NCBI GenBank assembly: GCA_963555705.1
Contig: OY743188.1
Span: 27,363,383 to 27,427,382, forward strand
DNA: 64,000 nucleotides
Direction: 5' to 3'
Origin: Ligustrum vulgare
Taxonomy: Eukaryota; Streptophyta; Magnoliopsida; Lamiales; Oleaceae
The translations under genes and the position numbers were made by a program. Under the pieces are notes generated by a model. That model searched no databases. It was not told the origin of the DNA and worked only from the letters and a program-made list of their open reading frames with translations. This document shows, piece after piece, positions 1 to 10,230 of the stretch (the stretch's first letter is position 1; each line of letters starts with the position of its first letter).

Positions 1-88
1 TTTATCTTCATTTGTGATCAATTATTTACCTCGAGATTAGCGATTTTTGATAATTATAATCACCCTATAGCCTCCGAACAAAGGCTTA
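1..88. other. Unassigned AT-rich sequence
   Basis: No coding or repeat signal is visible. It ends in the TTA (86-88) that forms the left target duplication of the first MITE. Confidence 0.4.
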
Positions 89-692
89 GGGGTCGTTCTC
101 TTTGTGTTTCGATTTTGGATTTTGAGTTTTGGATTTTGTTTTTAATTTTGGATTTTGATTGTTTGTTTTGAGATTGCTGAAAACATGTTCTCTTTGTAAT
201 TTTGGAAAACTGTTTTCAAAAATAGAAAACTGAAAAATGCGTTTACTTTGTAATTTTTTGATATATTTATTTTGTGATATATTATATATAAAAAATGGTT
301 GATTTGTTGAATTACATTAATGCTAATGTTAATAAATCAGTTAGTTCTCTATGTCAATAAATTCATCATTAATATTGATTCAGCTAAATAAAAATTTAAT
401 CTCATGCCAACAAAATCTTAACATGGATCTATATATAATGACAAAATAATATAAGAATTTCAAGTGAAGAAAGTGTTTTACTTTTACAAAATAATAATAA
501 TAAATAAATAAATAATTTACAAAAAAAAAAAATTAAAATGGATTTATATATAATGACAAAATAACATAAGAACTTCAAGTGAATGAAGTGTCTCACTTTT
601 ACAAAAAAAAAAAAAAAAAAACTTAGCATGGATCTATATATATAATGACAAAATAACATAAGAACTTCAAGTGAAAGAAGTGTCTCGCTTTC

Positions 693-747
<55 letters not shown>

Positions 748-831
748 TTACATAAAAAAAAAATGTTAACATGGATCTATATATAATGACAAAATAATAT
801 AAGAATTTCAAGTGAAGGAAGTGTCTCACAT

Positions 832-871
<40 letters not shown>

Positions 872-1171
872 TACAAAAAAAAAAATCTTAACATTGATCT
901 ATATATAATGACAAAATAATATAAGAATTTCAAGTGAAATAAGTGTATCACATTTAAAAAAAAAAAAAAAATCCAAAACTCGCGTTTTGGTCGTTTTGGA
1001 CTTTTTAACACAAAATATCCAAAACGCAATAAACTCGTTTTGAGTTTCCTTTATATTTTTTTTGGTGTTTTGAAAAACGCGTTTCTGAAAATGGGTAAAG
1101 TGAACGCGTTTTCAATATTTCCAAAAATCGAAAACTCAAAACGGACTCAAAACAATAAAGAGAACGGGGCC
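89..1171. mobile_element. Tourist-like (PIF/Harbinger) MITE with internal tandem repeats, copy 1
   Basis: The left end GGGGTCGTTCTCTTT matches the reverse complement of the right end, GGCCCCGTTCTCTTT. Both sides are flanked by TTA (86-88 and 1172-1174), the usual PIF/Harbinger target duplication. Inside are five copies of a unit of roughly 115 bp that contains ATGACAAAATAA and AACTTCAAGTGAA, separated by A-rich tracts; the A tract at about 695-743 is the longest. The same element lies inverted at 57094-58245. It carries no transposase, so it is non-autonomous. Short frames inside the A/T tracts are artefacts. Confidence 0.85.
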
Positions 1172-1324
1172 TTAGTTTGTCTACTAAAAAATATTTATGT
1201 GAAAATGATAAAAGAAAAAAGAAAGAAAAAACTCAAGATTTTATTCAAGAAAGATTGAACGAAACGGATTTAAATTGAAATATTTTTACTTAGTAAAAGA
1301 ATTTATTTATATTTTTATTATTTA

Positions 1325-1500
1325 GCCCTTGTTTGATTCTCATCAAAATTTTCTCTTTTTTTTTTTTTACAATAATCAATCTCAACAATCTACTAAAAGT
1401 CAAGTCCATAATTTTTTACTTTTCAATCAAATCTCAACATTCATTTTCTTAAAAATTACTATTCATTTAAAAAAAATTCTTTTTAGACAATACCAAACAC
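1325..1500. mobile_element. Short MITE-like repeat, family of three in this window
   Basis: The segment runs from CCTTGTTTGATTCTCA to ATACCAAACACAC. A diverged copy lies at about 3965-4150 on the same strand, and another at about 63340-63490 in reverse. The shared core reads caatctcaaca...aaagtcaagtc...aaaattactattcattt with about 75-80% apparent identity. No clear target duplication was found, so the superfamily is uncertain. Confidence 0.5.
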
Positions 1501-1509
1501 ACACTTATT

Positions 1510-1866
1510 TTTTAAAAACAATGTTTGTTTATAAACTAATTTAGGCTCTGTTCGGTTGAAGTTTGTTCCAAATTAAATTTTGTGTTGGACATATTTGTAT
1601 TTTCTAGGTAAGATGTGAAGTTAAAAATTAGTTTGAGAAATTGTGTAATTGGAGAGAGAAAATATATATTGTTAAAAATAATTTGAAAAATTGTGTAAAT
1701 TAAATTTTGTTGTCTTTTTTGTCTTTTAGTGTATTAATTTGGCAAATTAATTCTTACCGAACGGAGCCTTATTTATGATTTTGAAGTAAAAAAATAATGG
1801 TTAAATATTGGAGATAGGAGATATGTGTGGTTAAAAAGTAATGTAGGAAATTGTGTAAGCCACCGT
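1510..1866. mobile_element. Older Tourist-like MITE split by a younger one
   Basis: The flanks of the 1544-1768 insertion (TTTATAAACTAATTTA before it, TTTATGATTTTGAAGTAAAA after it) join into the sequence seen uninterrupted at 63500-63560 (aaatttatttatgattttgaggtaaaa). The outer repeat is therefore a member of the 63492-63665 family with a nested insertion. Its outer limits are approximate. Confidence 0.5.
1544..1768. mobile_element. Tourist-like MITE, 225 bp
   Basis: The ends GGCTCTGTTCGGT and ACCGAACGGAGCC are perfect terminal inverted repeats. TTA flanks both sides (1541-1543 and 1769-1771). The internal phrase GGTAAGATGTGAAGTTAAAA is shared with the copies at 1983-2208 and 2837-3057. Confidence 0.85.
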
Positions 1867-1982
1867 TTAGTAATCGTCCTTTTTTTGTTTATAAATCAAT
1901 TTATAAACCACACAATTTTCTAAATCACTTTTTAATCACACATTTTTCTCTTTTCAATTTCCAACAACTACTTTTTACCTTA

Positions 1983-2208
1983 GGCTGTGTTCGGCGGCTT
2001 TGGAAGGGAATTTAAATTATTTTGTTGATTTATTTGTATTTTTTAGGTAAGATGTGGGGTTAAAAATTGGTTTGAAAAATTATGTAATTGGAGAGATAAA
2101 ATATGGATGGTTAAAAAGTGATTTGAGAAAATGAATAAATTAAAGTTATTGTCTTTTTTGTCTTTTAATGTATTAATTTGAAAATTTAATTAATAGCCGA
2201 ACAGTCCA
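1983..2208. mobile_element. Tourist-like MITE, 226 bp, same family
   Basis: The left end GGCTGTGTTCGGC pairs with the right end GCCGAACAGTCCA, and TTA flanks both sides (1980-1982 and 2209-2211). The interior matches 1544-1768 closely (GGTAAGATGTGGGGTTAAAA). Confidence 0.82.
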
Positions 2209-2314
2209 TTAAAATCATAAATAAATCAGGACTGGCCCTAAGCACACATTTCATGTATTTTTATCAAAATTTATTAAAAATTTAAATTTTTAAATAAGTG
2301 GAACAGGTTCAGAA

Positions 2315-3525
2315 ATGTCTCGACCTAGAGGAAACAGCAGTAAAGGAAAAAGTGTGCAAGCTTCTCATCCCCCAAATCATGATGAAAATCAACTTGATGA
2401 CTCTAAACCATATTCTCTAGACTTTTTAACTCAAACTCATGCTAGTAATTTTCAAATTTCTGAACATGAGGTAGATCCTGCAGGTACGTGATAAATTTTC
2501 CACACCTTCAAGAAATGAGATTTTCTCTTATAGATACTTTTGAAAGTTTTGGATGGAATAGTTTTCTTAATTTAAATAGGGGAAATTATTATCCTCGGTG
2601 CAGTAAATTTTTTATTTTTTTAATGTTGTTACTGATACTGATTATTTACCAGGAAATAGTTTTTTTTCCCTATATCAATGGTAGAATTTATAAAGTTAAT
2701 ACTAGTGATATTAGTGACTCACTAGTCACTTCAAATCCCTGATTTTGATCTTAAATATGAAGATGATTTAGATTATAAATATCTTGATGCATGTTCTCTT
2801 CATTTTGATGACTATACATCTTAGAAATGCCTTTTAGGCACCGTTCGGAATTTTTTTTTTTTTTTTGAAAATAAATGGAATGTTTGTTGTCAAATTAAAA
2901 AATTTAAATTATTTCTTGATTTATTTATGTTTTCGAGGTAAGATGTGAGGTTAAAAATTGGAGAGAAAAAATGTAAATGGTTAAAAAGTGATATGAAAAA
3001 TTGTTTAAATTAAATCAAAATAATCATTTCAAATTATAATAGGTTGCCGAACGGTGAATAAGAAATGCTTCTACCTTCCTCTTCTCAAACAAATTCTTCA
3101 TTTAAAGTGTTAAATTCTCGTCCTCGTAATTTTATAACATTGGAACATGAAGATATTTTGAATGTCGAAAATTTTAAAAGGTACACTTCCTAATTTATGC
3201 TACATTATAATGAAAATTATAGTAAAAAATATTTTCCTTAGGTAATGGCATTAAGTGTTTTATTAGAAAAAAAAATGTGTAGATTTAAATTTGGGTCATT
3301 CTAAGAATCCACCTTTTCATTCATATAGTTGAATCAGAGGCTACTGGATCTTCTCTGAAGGCACAAAGAAAGACAACAGGAGAAACTAGTCGAGGAAGTG
3401 AAATCCAATCTGAAATGGAGAGGATGCGGCATCGAATAGAAGAAATGGAAATAAGAATTGAAAAAATGGAAATATTGCAAAATGAAATGGAAGAATGGAA
3501 AAATAATCATATTTTCACCATTTTA
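2315..3525 (+). pseudogene. Decayed plant-transposon protein gene (PF20167-like region plus C-terminal coiled coil)
   Basis: A first open segment, 2315-2491 (58 codons, starts MSRPRGNSSKGK), ends in a good splice donor, CAG|GTACGT at 2483/2484. A second segment (about 2500-2740) reads IDTFESFGWNSFLNL...YYPR...INGRIYKV. This resembles the 'putative plant transposon protein' domain family, in which a GW..FL.L....YP..V..FY pattern is followed by a V.G..... strand. The frame shifts near 2725 and reopens to about 2823. A MITE (2837-3057) interrupts it, and coding resumes at about 3060-3190. The last open part (3330-3525) is rich in M, E, I and R heptads and looks like a coiled coil. Several frameshifts and stops make it a pseudogene. 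The family assignment is by pattern only and the gene could belong to a related element. Confidence 0.5.
2837..3057. mobile_element. Tourist-like MITE inside the transposon pseudogene
   Basis: The ends GGCACCGTTCGG and CCGAACGGTG are inverted repeats. The interior shares GGTAAGATGTGAGGTTAAAA with the two upstream copies. The left flank is TTA (2834-2836) but the right flank is TAA. AGAAATGC occurs on both sides (2823-2830 and 3060-3067), so the true duplication is ambiguous. Confidence 0.7.
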
Positions 3526-4465
3526 CTTTTTTTTTATTATATTTTTGAAAAATGTCATGCTTGTAATTTCATCTTATTATTAATAATATTAATGAATATG
3601 TATAATTAATTTGTTATATTACAAACACGGTTACATTACACGATGACTTGTGATGGCCTGTGTGAACGCCTATTAAATTATTATTTCTCATCATTTTCGT
3701 CAAAATGCACTTACAATTTAAAAAATAAAAAATAGTAAAAAAAAATAAATAATTGTATATTATTAAATGTTTAATTTAAATGTTGTATTGATTAATACAA
3801 TTGTTATTGTAAATTAGTTTTCGTTTGGCAAACATGTTTTTTCTAACACAATTTTTCAAATCATTTTTTTCAATTATATATTTTATTTAGAAAATATAAA
3901 AAAAAAACATATTTTTAAACAAATTTTTTTAACAAAATGTCAATATTGAAATTTGTGTAGATAATATTTTTATATAGATCTTGTTTGATTTTCACTAATT
4001 TTTTTCTACAATGTTCAATTTCAATATTTCATTAAAAGTCTAGTGCATAATATTTGATTTTTTAATCAAATTTCAATTATTCATTTTCCTAAAAATTATT
4101 ATTTATTTCAAAAAAATTCTTTTTAAAAAATACCAAAAATACTATTAAGATTGTAAAAAATAACTTTTAGGTTTTGAAAATTTATGTTTTCTATACTATG
4201 GAAAGTAAATAGTTGTTTGTTAAAAAATTCTATATAAATTTATTGTTTTAATATTTATAAATTATTATTTTCTAAAAATTCATATTTATCTATTATATTA
4301 TTAAAATTGTTTGAACATAAGCCTGTGTTAGACGGATGGGGAGCCGTCGTTTTTTTAATTTTTTTTTTTTTTTTTTTTTTTGAGATAGAATTTGTGATTA
4401 AAGAGTGATTTTGAAAATTGTGTGTAGTTGAAAAGTGGGTTGAACGTGTTGATTATAATAGGTAT
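3526..4465. other. AT-rich non-coding stretch with MITE debris
   Basis: No coding frame is supported. A diverged copy of the 1325-1500 repeat lies at about 3965-4150. The segment 4326-4465 (starting GCCTGTGTTAGACGG) looks like half of an inverted-repeat element into which the large gypsy element inserted, because similar sequence resumes after 27261 (ATAACACCTTTACCC). Confidence 0.4.
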
Positions 4466-5101
4466 TGTTGACCACAAAATTCGGCTGCACCTTGGACTAC
4501 GTCTTAGCTCCTCCATCTTTCACGCGTGGATCTCCTGCGCACTGTGTCAAACGATCAGTTTGCAAAGGGAGCCGAGGCGGCTCCCGTTTGTACTCCGATG
4601 CTAAAGTCAGTGCCCATTTTAAGCAAATATAATTTGGGTGCGGGAAATATGAGTGTGCAAAAGAGGGAAAAGGGAGTGAGAGTTAAGAATATAGTCAAGA
4701 ATCTCAAAAGATGCTGATAAGTATGTTTTGCGTACTTATCTTGGCTTTAAATTTTAACAATTGTAAATGTTTTAGAATATGATATTGCTAATTATATATT
4801 TATTTTGTTTGTTTTAGGAAAAATCAAATTTTGAATGCGTTTGGATGCGAAACAGAAAAAATGGACTAAAGCCGTACAAAAAAGGGGACAAAGTGGGACT
4901 CAAGTGCAACTTCCAAAAATTGAAGAACTCGAAGTGACATAAATGGAGACATGGACTGCACAATTGAAGACTCAAGGATCAACTCAACAATATTTAAAAG
5001 AATAGAGGACTTGATATAAACTCTCCAACAATTAGAATTGGGCTTAAAACCTTAATTGATATTTGGACTTTGATGACCTAGATATAATTAGAGTTGCTCG
5101 G

Positions 5102-5164
<63 letters not shown>

Positions 5165-6796
5165 TTAGAGGGAGCCGCTGGTGAGTCTCGGTGGGGGAGA
5201 AAAAAAGGAGAGCAGCCGACATAAAATTGGAGACTTCTTGGGCATTAAAGGGGCAGAAGACTCGGCTGAATTGGGGAGTGTAATTCTTTGGAGAATTAAA
5301 AATTAACCAGCCGATGTTTAGGAGACTTCTTGGACATTATTGAACAAAGAAGCAAGCTGTTGGGCAGATTTTTTTTAGGTGGATTAAAAAGTGGTCAGCA
5401 ACTTGGAATTCTTTGGGGAGATTTTAGTAGGAATTGGAGAGAAGATATATATATATATACACACATACTGGGAAGAAAAGGGTTGGTTGGCAGATTATAG
5501 CGTGAAAAGAAATTGGAGGCAGCCGTGGGTAGAATAATTTGGAAGTTGGCAGAGATATACACTGGGAGGAATTACTTGGCAGATTTTTGCATATTAAATC
5601 GGGTGATGTCTATCAATTCTTTTATTGATTATTCACCAATTATGATTGTTGGCTAAATTTCTTTATGTATTGGATGAAGATGAAACTTGTTATTGATTTA
5701 TTTTGATTCGATAACTAGTAGTTTAATAATTTTTTGTGTTGTCTTGATTGATCTTGCATGCTTTATTGTTATTATTATTTGATTGAGTGGCCACCAGTTA
5801 AATATATCGTTACTTGTTGTAGTTTTGGAAAAGTCATAATAAGTTGGAACATTGCATGATCAACACATGAACACTAGATGTTAGGAATAACACTATGACA
5901 TGTGCAATCTAATTGATAATTGTGTGATTTAATGCGTTCTAAACATTCGTATTCGGACTAGGAATAGATTCGTCTCATATTTGGGATAGATTTAATTTGT
6001 CTTTTAAAAGAAAATTAATTGTATGTGAATTATCGATTGTCAAGAAACGCATGAATGATTTAAACTACGAATTTTTGAATTGAGATAGGTGATAACAAGT
6101 GGATTCGGATTCCAATACATGCTCTCCATTCATATTTTATTCCCAAACATTTGTTTTTATTTAAGTTTTATTTATTGCATTTTTTTAGAATAGATAGACA
6201 AACAAAATTATCTTTTTATTTTAATTGTTTTCATTAATTGAGTCGACGATAAACTAGTAATTAGGACTAAACATTATTCCTCGTGGGAACGATACTCTCA
6301 ACTCATCACAATTATTACTTGTCAACGATTCCGTGCACTTGCGGGATTCGAACCGAACAGACGCTTACCCGTTTGGATGAAATGAGTGTCTTATTTATAG
6401 AGGAAGTTGTTGTTTTTTATCGCAACACGTGGCGGACTTTACACGTGTATTTACCCTAGCTGTTGGAGAAGAGGATCCTACTTTTTGACAGTAATCATTG
6501 CTACGTTTGGTAGGGGATGGGCGCATGTCACTTTTTGATAAAGGCAGTGTCACATCTCTGACTCCATCCATTGTCCCATCACTCATCCGATGCGTTATCA
6601 TGGAGCACCTCGGCTAAACACAAAACACTTTGGCTAGTCATAAACCAGTTCGGCTAAAGAAGTTCATGCACTGTTCCGCCTCAACAGTTGATCCAAGGAG
6701 ATATCTTAAGCTTTAGCCATGTGCCAAAGCCTATTGGACCTCTATTGGGTCCTTGTTGGTGGTTCACTGTACTCCATTTTGGACTTGGTCTCAACA
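4466..6796 (-). repeat. 3' LTR of the Tat element, split by a solo LTR
   Basis: The pieces 4466-4714 and 6365-6796 together give 681 bp and align along their length with 26578-27261 (684 bp). Shared phrases include ACACGTGGCGGACTTTACA and CAGTTCGGCTAAAGAAGTTC. On the minus strand the LTR starts TGTTGAGACC and ends GGTCAACA. Confidence 0.9.
4715..6359 (+). mobile_element. Solo LTR, Athila-type Ty3/gypsy, 1645 bp
   Basis: It begins TGATAAGTATG and ends CGAACCGAACA (TG...CA), flanked by GATGC (4710-4714) and GACGC (6360-6364), a 5-bp duplication with one transition. The other LTR of the host element reads straight through this point, which fixes the boundaries exactly. The 3' part (CGTGGGAACGATACTCTCAA ... 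TGCACTTGCGGGATTCGAAC) resembles Athila LTR ends; that lineage call is from memory. It contains a (TA)n tract at 5108-5162. No internal region remains, so it is a recombined solo LTR. Confidence 0.75.
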
Positions 6797-6815
6797 ATAG
6801 TTCCTCAAACCCGAT
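6797..6815 (-). promoter_or_regulatory. Polypurine tract of the Tat element
   Basis: On the minus strand, GGGTTTGAGGAACTAT directly precedes the LTR start TGTTGAGACC. This is the expected place for plus-strand priming, although the tract is impure. Confidence 0.55.
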
Positions 6816-6901
6816 GTGGTCATTCATGGACGGATAGCATTTTTCATAGGTTCGAAGCATTAGTTTTGTTCTGATAACGTTTTGTAATTAGACAGCTATA
6901 G

Positions 6902-7844
6902 TGATGAGATCCCAGTCAGGGAATCTCGTCGAAAACGCGGAATAACGAAATTTAAACCATAGGAAAGATCTAAATCAGATCTGACACGAAAAATAACAAG
7001 AACACGAATAAATGAACGGGAATTAAAAGATAGATTCGACGGTAAAACCTTGACTCGACAATCACGACGTAATTAATGACGATGCGGATTGAAAAACCAA
7101 GATTGGTGAACACCATAAGGGTTGTCAATTCCTTGATAAGTTCGTTGGGTGAACGCCACAAAGAACGGATCTTTGATAAGTTCGAAACAAAAGGGAAAAA
7201 CTCAACCTTTAACAAGAGAATCATCTCTCAATTTAATTCATAAACTCAAACTTAACTGTCTGTTTACAATCATGGTAAAGAATATAAATAAGCAAAATAA
7301 CCTAGTCGCTAGTTTACTCAAAATAGAATTTTAATTAAGCTAAAACACTAAATTAGGAAAATAACCTAAAAACCAAAAGGGAAATAAAATAATTGAAAAT
7401 TTGGAAAATCTGGCCCGCTCCTCATTTACGATCGTGAGGAACTCTCTTACGGCCGTAATGGTCTCTCTGATAAAAAACCTGATTTATTAGTTACAGCCGT
7501 GACGAATTTCTTACGGTCGTGAAATTCCCCTTTTTGAATGTTACGGCCGCAACTTCCAAGCTTACGGCCGTAAGCGTCGTTCTGCAGAAATTCTTCCTTT
7601 TTCTTCGACAATTGATTACGGCCGTGATAACATGATTTACAGCCGTGAATATATAGGTTACGGCCGTGAAGGTCATCCATTACGGCCGTAATGGGTTTTC
7701 TGCCCCAAAAACTTTGCTTACTCGGCTCGGATTGATCCGTCCCTCTTCTTGGCTCGATCCCAACATGAAACTTACTCTGTTTTGCACGTAGATCATTGTC
7801 GATGTCTCGACTTTGCCCTTCGATGCCTGGTCCAGATCGTATCA
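6902..7844 (-). repeat. 3' LTR of the chromovirus
   Basis: The plus strand runs from TGATGAGATCCCAGTC to GTATCA. It aligns end to end with 10231-11181, with scattered differences that are mostly C/T and G/A changes. It holds the palindrome array at 7426-7691. Confidence 0.92.
7426..7691. promoter_or_regulatory. Array of ten near-palindromic TTACGGCCGTAA sites in the LTR
   Basis: Twelve-base sites start at 7426, 7447, 7491, 7511, 7541, 7562, 7616, 7637, 7658 and 7680. The best are perfect palindromes (TTACGGCCGTAA at 7447, 7562 and 7680). The others differ mainly by one or two changes, such as TTACGGCCGTGA and TTACAGCCGTGA. Six of the nine spacings are 20-22 bp and one is 44. In minus-strand orientation the array lies in the upstream part of the LTR, where transcription-factor sites would be expected. 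The function is inferred only. Confidence 0.8.
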
Positions 7845-7860
7845 TACTCCCTCTCTTGAA
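7845..7860 (-). promoter_or_regulatory. Polypurine tract of the chromovirus
   Basis: On the minus strand, TCAAGAGAGGGAG immediately precedes the LTR start TGATACGATC, a normal purine-rich primer for second-strand synthesis. Confidence 0.75.
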
Positions 7861-8324
7861 AAGGATTCGACCTCTAATCTATTTTGGTCGAATTTTCAAA
7901 CTCCTCCTGTTTTTCTGAGCGTGATGATCATGTTTAAAAACTCTGTGCGATCCTTTAGACTTTTAGGCTGCTCATTTTTGCCAATGAATTTCTTTCCCGC
8001 TTTAAGTTCATTGTTTGATTTATGTCCCTGCAAAACATATTTAATAGAACTGGGGAGGGATGTGTTAGCAAATGCAAATAAACTCATTTTTGTGGTGAAC
8101 TCTCTTTTCTTTTTCTTTTCACTCTCAAGCTCACCTTTTTCTGAGGTCGTGGCCTCAACTCTCTTGTTTTCAATTTTCACACCCTCTCCTTTTTCTTAGG
8201 TTGTGGCTTCAACGCTTTTATTTTTCCCCTCAAACTCGCTCTTTATTTTCAATTGGTCCTCTTGGACCTCTTTAGGTGATAGTGGAGCAAGAGTGATCAT
8301 TTTTCCACCCTTCACGAAAGAATA
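7861..8324 (-). pseudogene. Chromovirus protease-to-RT linker, truncated
   Basis: After the protease the minus strand continues with FVKGGKMITLAPLSPKEVQ, the kind of sequence that follows protease in chromovirus polyproteins. A lysine/glutamate-rich stretch follows (8180-7896 includes SEKKKKREFTTKMSLFAFAN). A stop near 8200 breaks the frame. Reverse transcriptase should begin after this linker but the polypurine tract follows instead, which marks the internal deletion. Confidence 0.6.
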
Positions 8325-8657
8325 TCAATTTTTAAACCCGTCGTGCACTACCCTCCTATCATGTTGCCAGGATCTCCCCAACAAAATATGACCAACATGC
8401 ATAGGTACTACGTCACAAACCACCTCATCCTTATAACCCCCGATGGTAAAATTGACCCTAGCCTGTTTATTTACCTTAATTTCTCTCGACTCGATCAGCC
8501 ATTGCAATTTATAAGGGTTCGGATGTTTTATCAAGCTCAAACCCAATTTCTCAACCAACATTGTACTAACCACATTAGTACAACTCCCCCCGTCAATCAC
8601 CATAGCACAAACCTTTTTACCCACTAAGCACCTAGTATGGAAGAGATTGTCCCTTTG
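8325..8657 (-). pseudogene. Chromovirus aspartic protease
   Basis: The frame reads KVCAMVIDGGSCTNV, with the retroviral-type active-site triad D-G-G/S. It continues through LVEKLGL, HPNPYKLQWL and VVPMHVGHILLGRSWQHDRR, all typical of plant chromovirus proteases that process the Gag-Pol polyprotein inside the virus-like particle. It is in frame with the zinc-knuckle segment upstream and is separated from it only by one TAG at 8658-8660. The catalytic motif is preserved. Confidence 0.82.
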
Positions 8658-9031
8658 CTAACCAATTTCATCCACCCTGACCCTAGCACTAAGGACACGC
8701 CGATTAACAAGTGAATCTTTAACAGCATAGGTCAGCCCTTCCTCATCACTACTACTACTAGCCCCAACATCCACTAACTTAGGCATTCCCTTAAATTCAT
8801 CCTCGGAACTAATTTCACCATTATCACGTAAGATCATTAGCTTCCTATTTGGATACTGGGATGCTATATGACCCGTACCCAAGCACTTAAAACATTTAAT
8901 ATTTCTATCCCGAGTAGTTTGAGAATCAGAAATATTTTTACCTTTCGTTGTAGGCTCCTCCTTCCCTTTCGGGTTATGTTCAATGTTGGATTCCTGCTTC
9001 GGTTGTGATGTAGGATAAGATGGTGAGTGTC
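8658..9031 (-). pseudogene. Chromovirus gag C-terminus with a damaged zinc knuckle
   Basis: The minus strand (about 8915-8870) reads KCFKCLGTGHIASQYPNR, a CCHC nucleocapsid knuckle in which the fourth ligand (Cys) is now Tyr. An acidic spacer and SSSSDEEG follow. The frame differs from the main gag ORF, so a frameshift lies between about 9030 and 8920. The knuckle normally binds the packaged RNA; loss of one ligand predicts impaired packaging. Confidence 0.7.
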
Positions 9032-9904
9032 TTACTGCCCCTTTCGCCTTAGCTGTCTTTCCACCTTCATGGCCATATGCACCATATCCTTTAGCTCCAC
9101 ATAATGTTGCAGCTCAATGATATTAGCAATGTCTCTATTCAGCCCACTCAGAAACCTAGCCATCGTTGCTTCCCGATCCTCCACCACGTTAGCCCGAATC
9201 ATCGCCACCTCCATATCCTTGTGATAATCCTCTACACTCCTCGATCCCTGAGTCATACCCTGCAACCTCTGGTAAATATCCCTATAATAATGAGTAAGCA
9301 CAAACCGCTTCCTCATTATAGTTCTTAATTCACCCCAAGTCTCCACCAACTCCTCAAGGTTCCTCCTCCTACCCGTCATTAATTGATCCCACCAAATATT
9401 AGCATAATCTGTGAATTCAATCACAGCTAATTTTACCTTCTTCTTTTCCGAATAATGGTGACAATCAAATAGTCGTTCAACCTTGGTTTCCCAATCCAAA
9501 TACGCCTCCGGATCACTCCTACCCTGGAACGATGGTATTTTCACTTTAATTTTTCCAAGGTCATCATCAACAAAATCTCTACCCCCACGATGCCTCCTAG
9601 CATCACGACGCTCCCTATCATGCCTCCTCTCATACCTATCTCCTCTATCCCTCCTTCGCATACTACCCAAAGATATACTTCCACTTTCACTGCCCATGTC
9701 TTCATCATCCACACCAACATCACGCCTATTTCCTCTCCTAACCCGAGAACCATCATGAGATTGATCCCGAGGTCTCTGTTCATGCTCTGCACCTCGATTC
9801 CCCATCTGAGCCATAAACCTCTCAAATTGTACCCTCATTGCTGCAATATCATCATTACCCTGTTCATTCCTTCTATTCACACCCCCGAGCTGTTTTGTCT
9901 CCAA
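9032..9904 (-). CDS. Chromovirus Gag capsid region, 290 aa open frame
   Basis: Gag forms the cytoplasmic particle in which the element is reverse-transcribed. The frame starts METKQLGGVNRR. A long Arg/Asp-rich low-complexity segment (about residues 45-105) is followed by the capsid signature IPSFQGRSDPEAYLDWE and then FDCHHYSEKKKVKLAVIEF. IWWDQL, LTHYYRDIYQRLQ and VEDYHKDM match the retrotransposon gag fold (Pfam Retrotrans_gag type). It ends early (QLRRKGQ) where a knuckle should follow; the remainder is frameshifted downstream. The start is about 310 bp from the primer site, a normal leader length. It is one of the longest intact frames in the window, but whether it is expressed is unknown. 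Confidence 0.85.
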   Translation of the reverse strand: METKQLGGVNRRNEQGNDDIAAMRVQFERFMAQMGNRGAEHEQRPRDQSHDGSRVRRGNRRDVGVDDEDMGSESGSISLGSMRRRDRGDRYERRHDRERRDARRHRGGRDFVDDDLGKIKVKIPSFQGRSDPEAYLDWETKVERLFDCHHYSEKKKVKLAVIEFTDYANIWWDQLMTGRRRNLEELVETWGELRTIMRKRFVLTHYYRDIYQRLQGMTQGSRSVEDYHKDMEVAMIRANVVEDREATMARFLSGLNRDIANIIELQHYVELKDMVHMAMKVERQLRRKGQ

Positions 9905-10216
9905 TAGAAGATGAAGATGTGGAAACCTCTCTATCAGACATTTTTAAGACACGAACAAGGAAATTCGGATTATTTGGAGAATATTTGGAAACTTTCGGAA
10001 TTTTTTTTTAATCTTCCAGAGAATTGGACTACGAGTATGGCAGAAAAAACAGAACTGGATTTGGACGAAAAACGAAGAAGAAAAACACTTTTGAATTTTT
10101 GGGACTGACTCTTATGGATCAAACTGACAAAAAATTTATGACTGACACGAAGAACGCGAAGAACACAAAAAAAATCAAGAAAATTCAAGAAATGCAAGAA
10201 TCTGAAATAGATCCAA

Positions 10217-10228
10217 GCTCTGATACCA
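10217..10228 (-). other. Primer binding site, initiator-Met tRNA (chromovirus)
   Basis: The minus strand reads TGGTATCAGAGC, complementary to the 3' end of plant tRNA-iMet, with a 2-nt gap to the LTR at 10231. Confidence 0.93.
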
Positions 10229-10230
10229 GA

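Noticed and set aside
429..829. Minus-strand frames rich in Phe, Leu and Ile
   Set aside because: They lie in the T/A slippage tracts and tandem units of the MITE; the composition is that of homopolymers.
6340..6360. tRNA-like GGGATTCGAACC (reverse B box)
   Set aside because: It is part of the Athila-type LTR 3' end; no cloverleaf can be built around it.
7813..8627. Plus-strand frames opposite chromovirus protease
   Set aside because: They are antisense shadows of the gag-protease region, without motifs.
9104..9907. Plus- and minus-strand frames overlapping the chromovirus gag
   Set aside because: They are other-frame shadows of the 290-aa gag; only the frame with the capsid motifs is kept.
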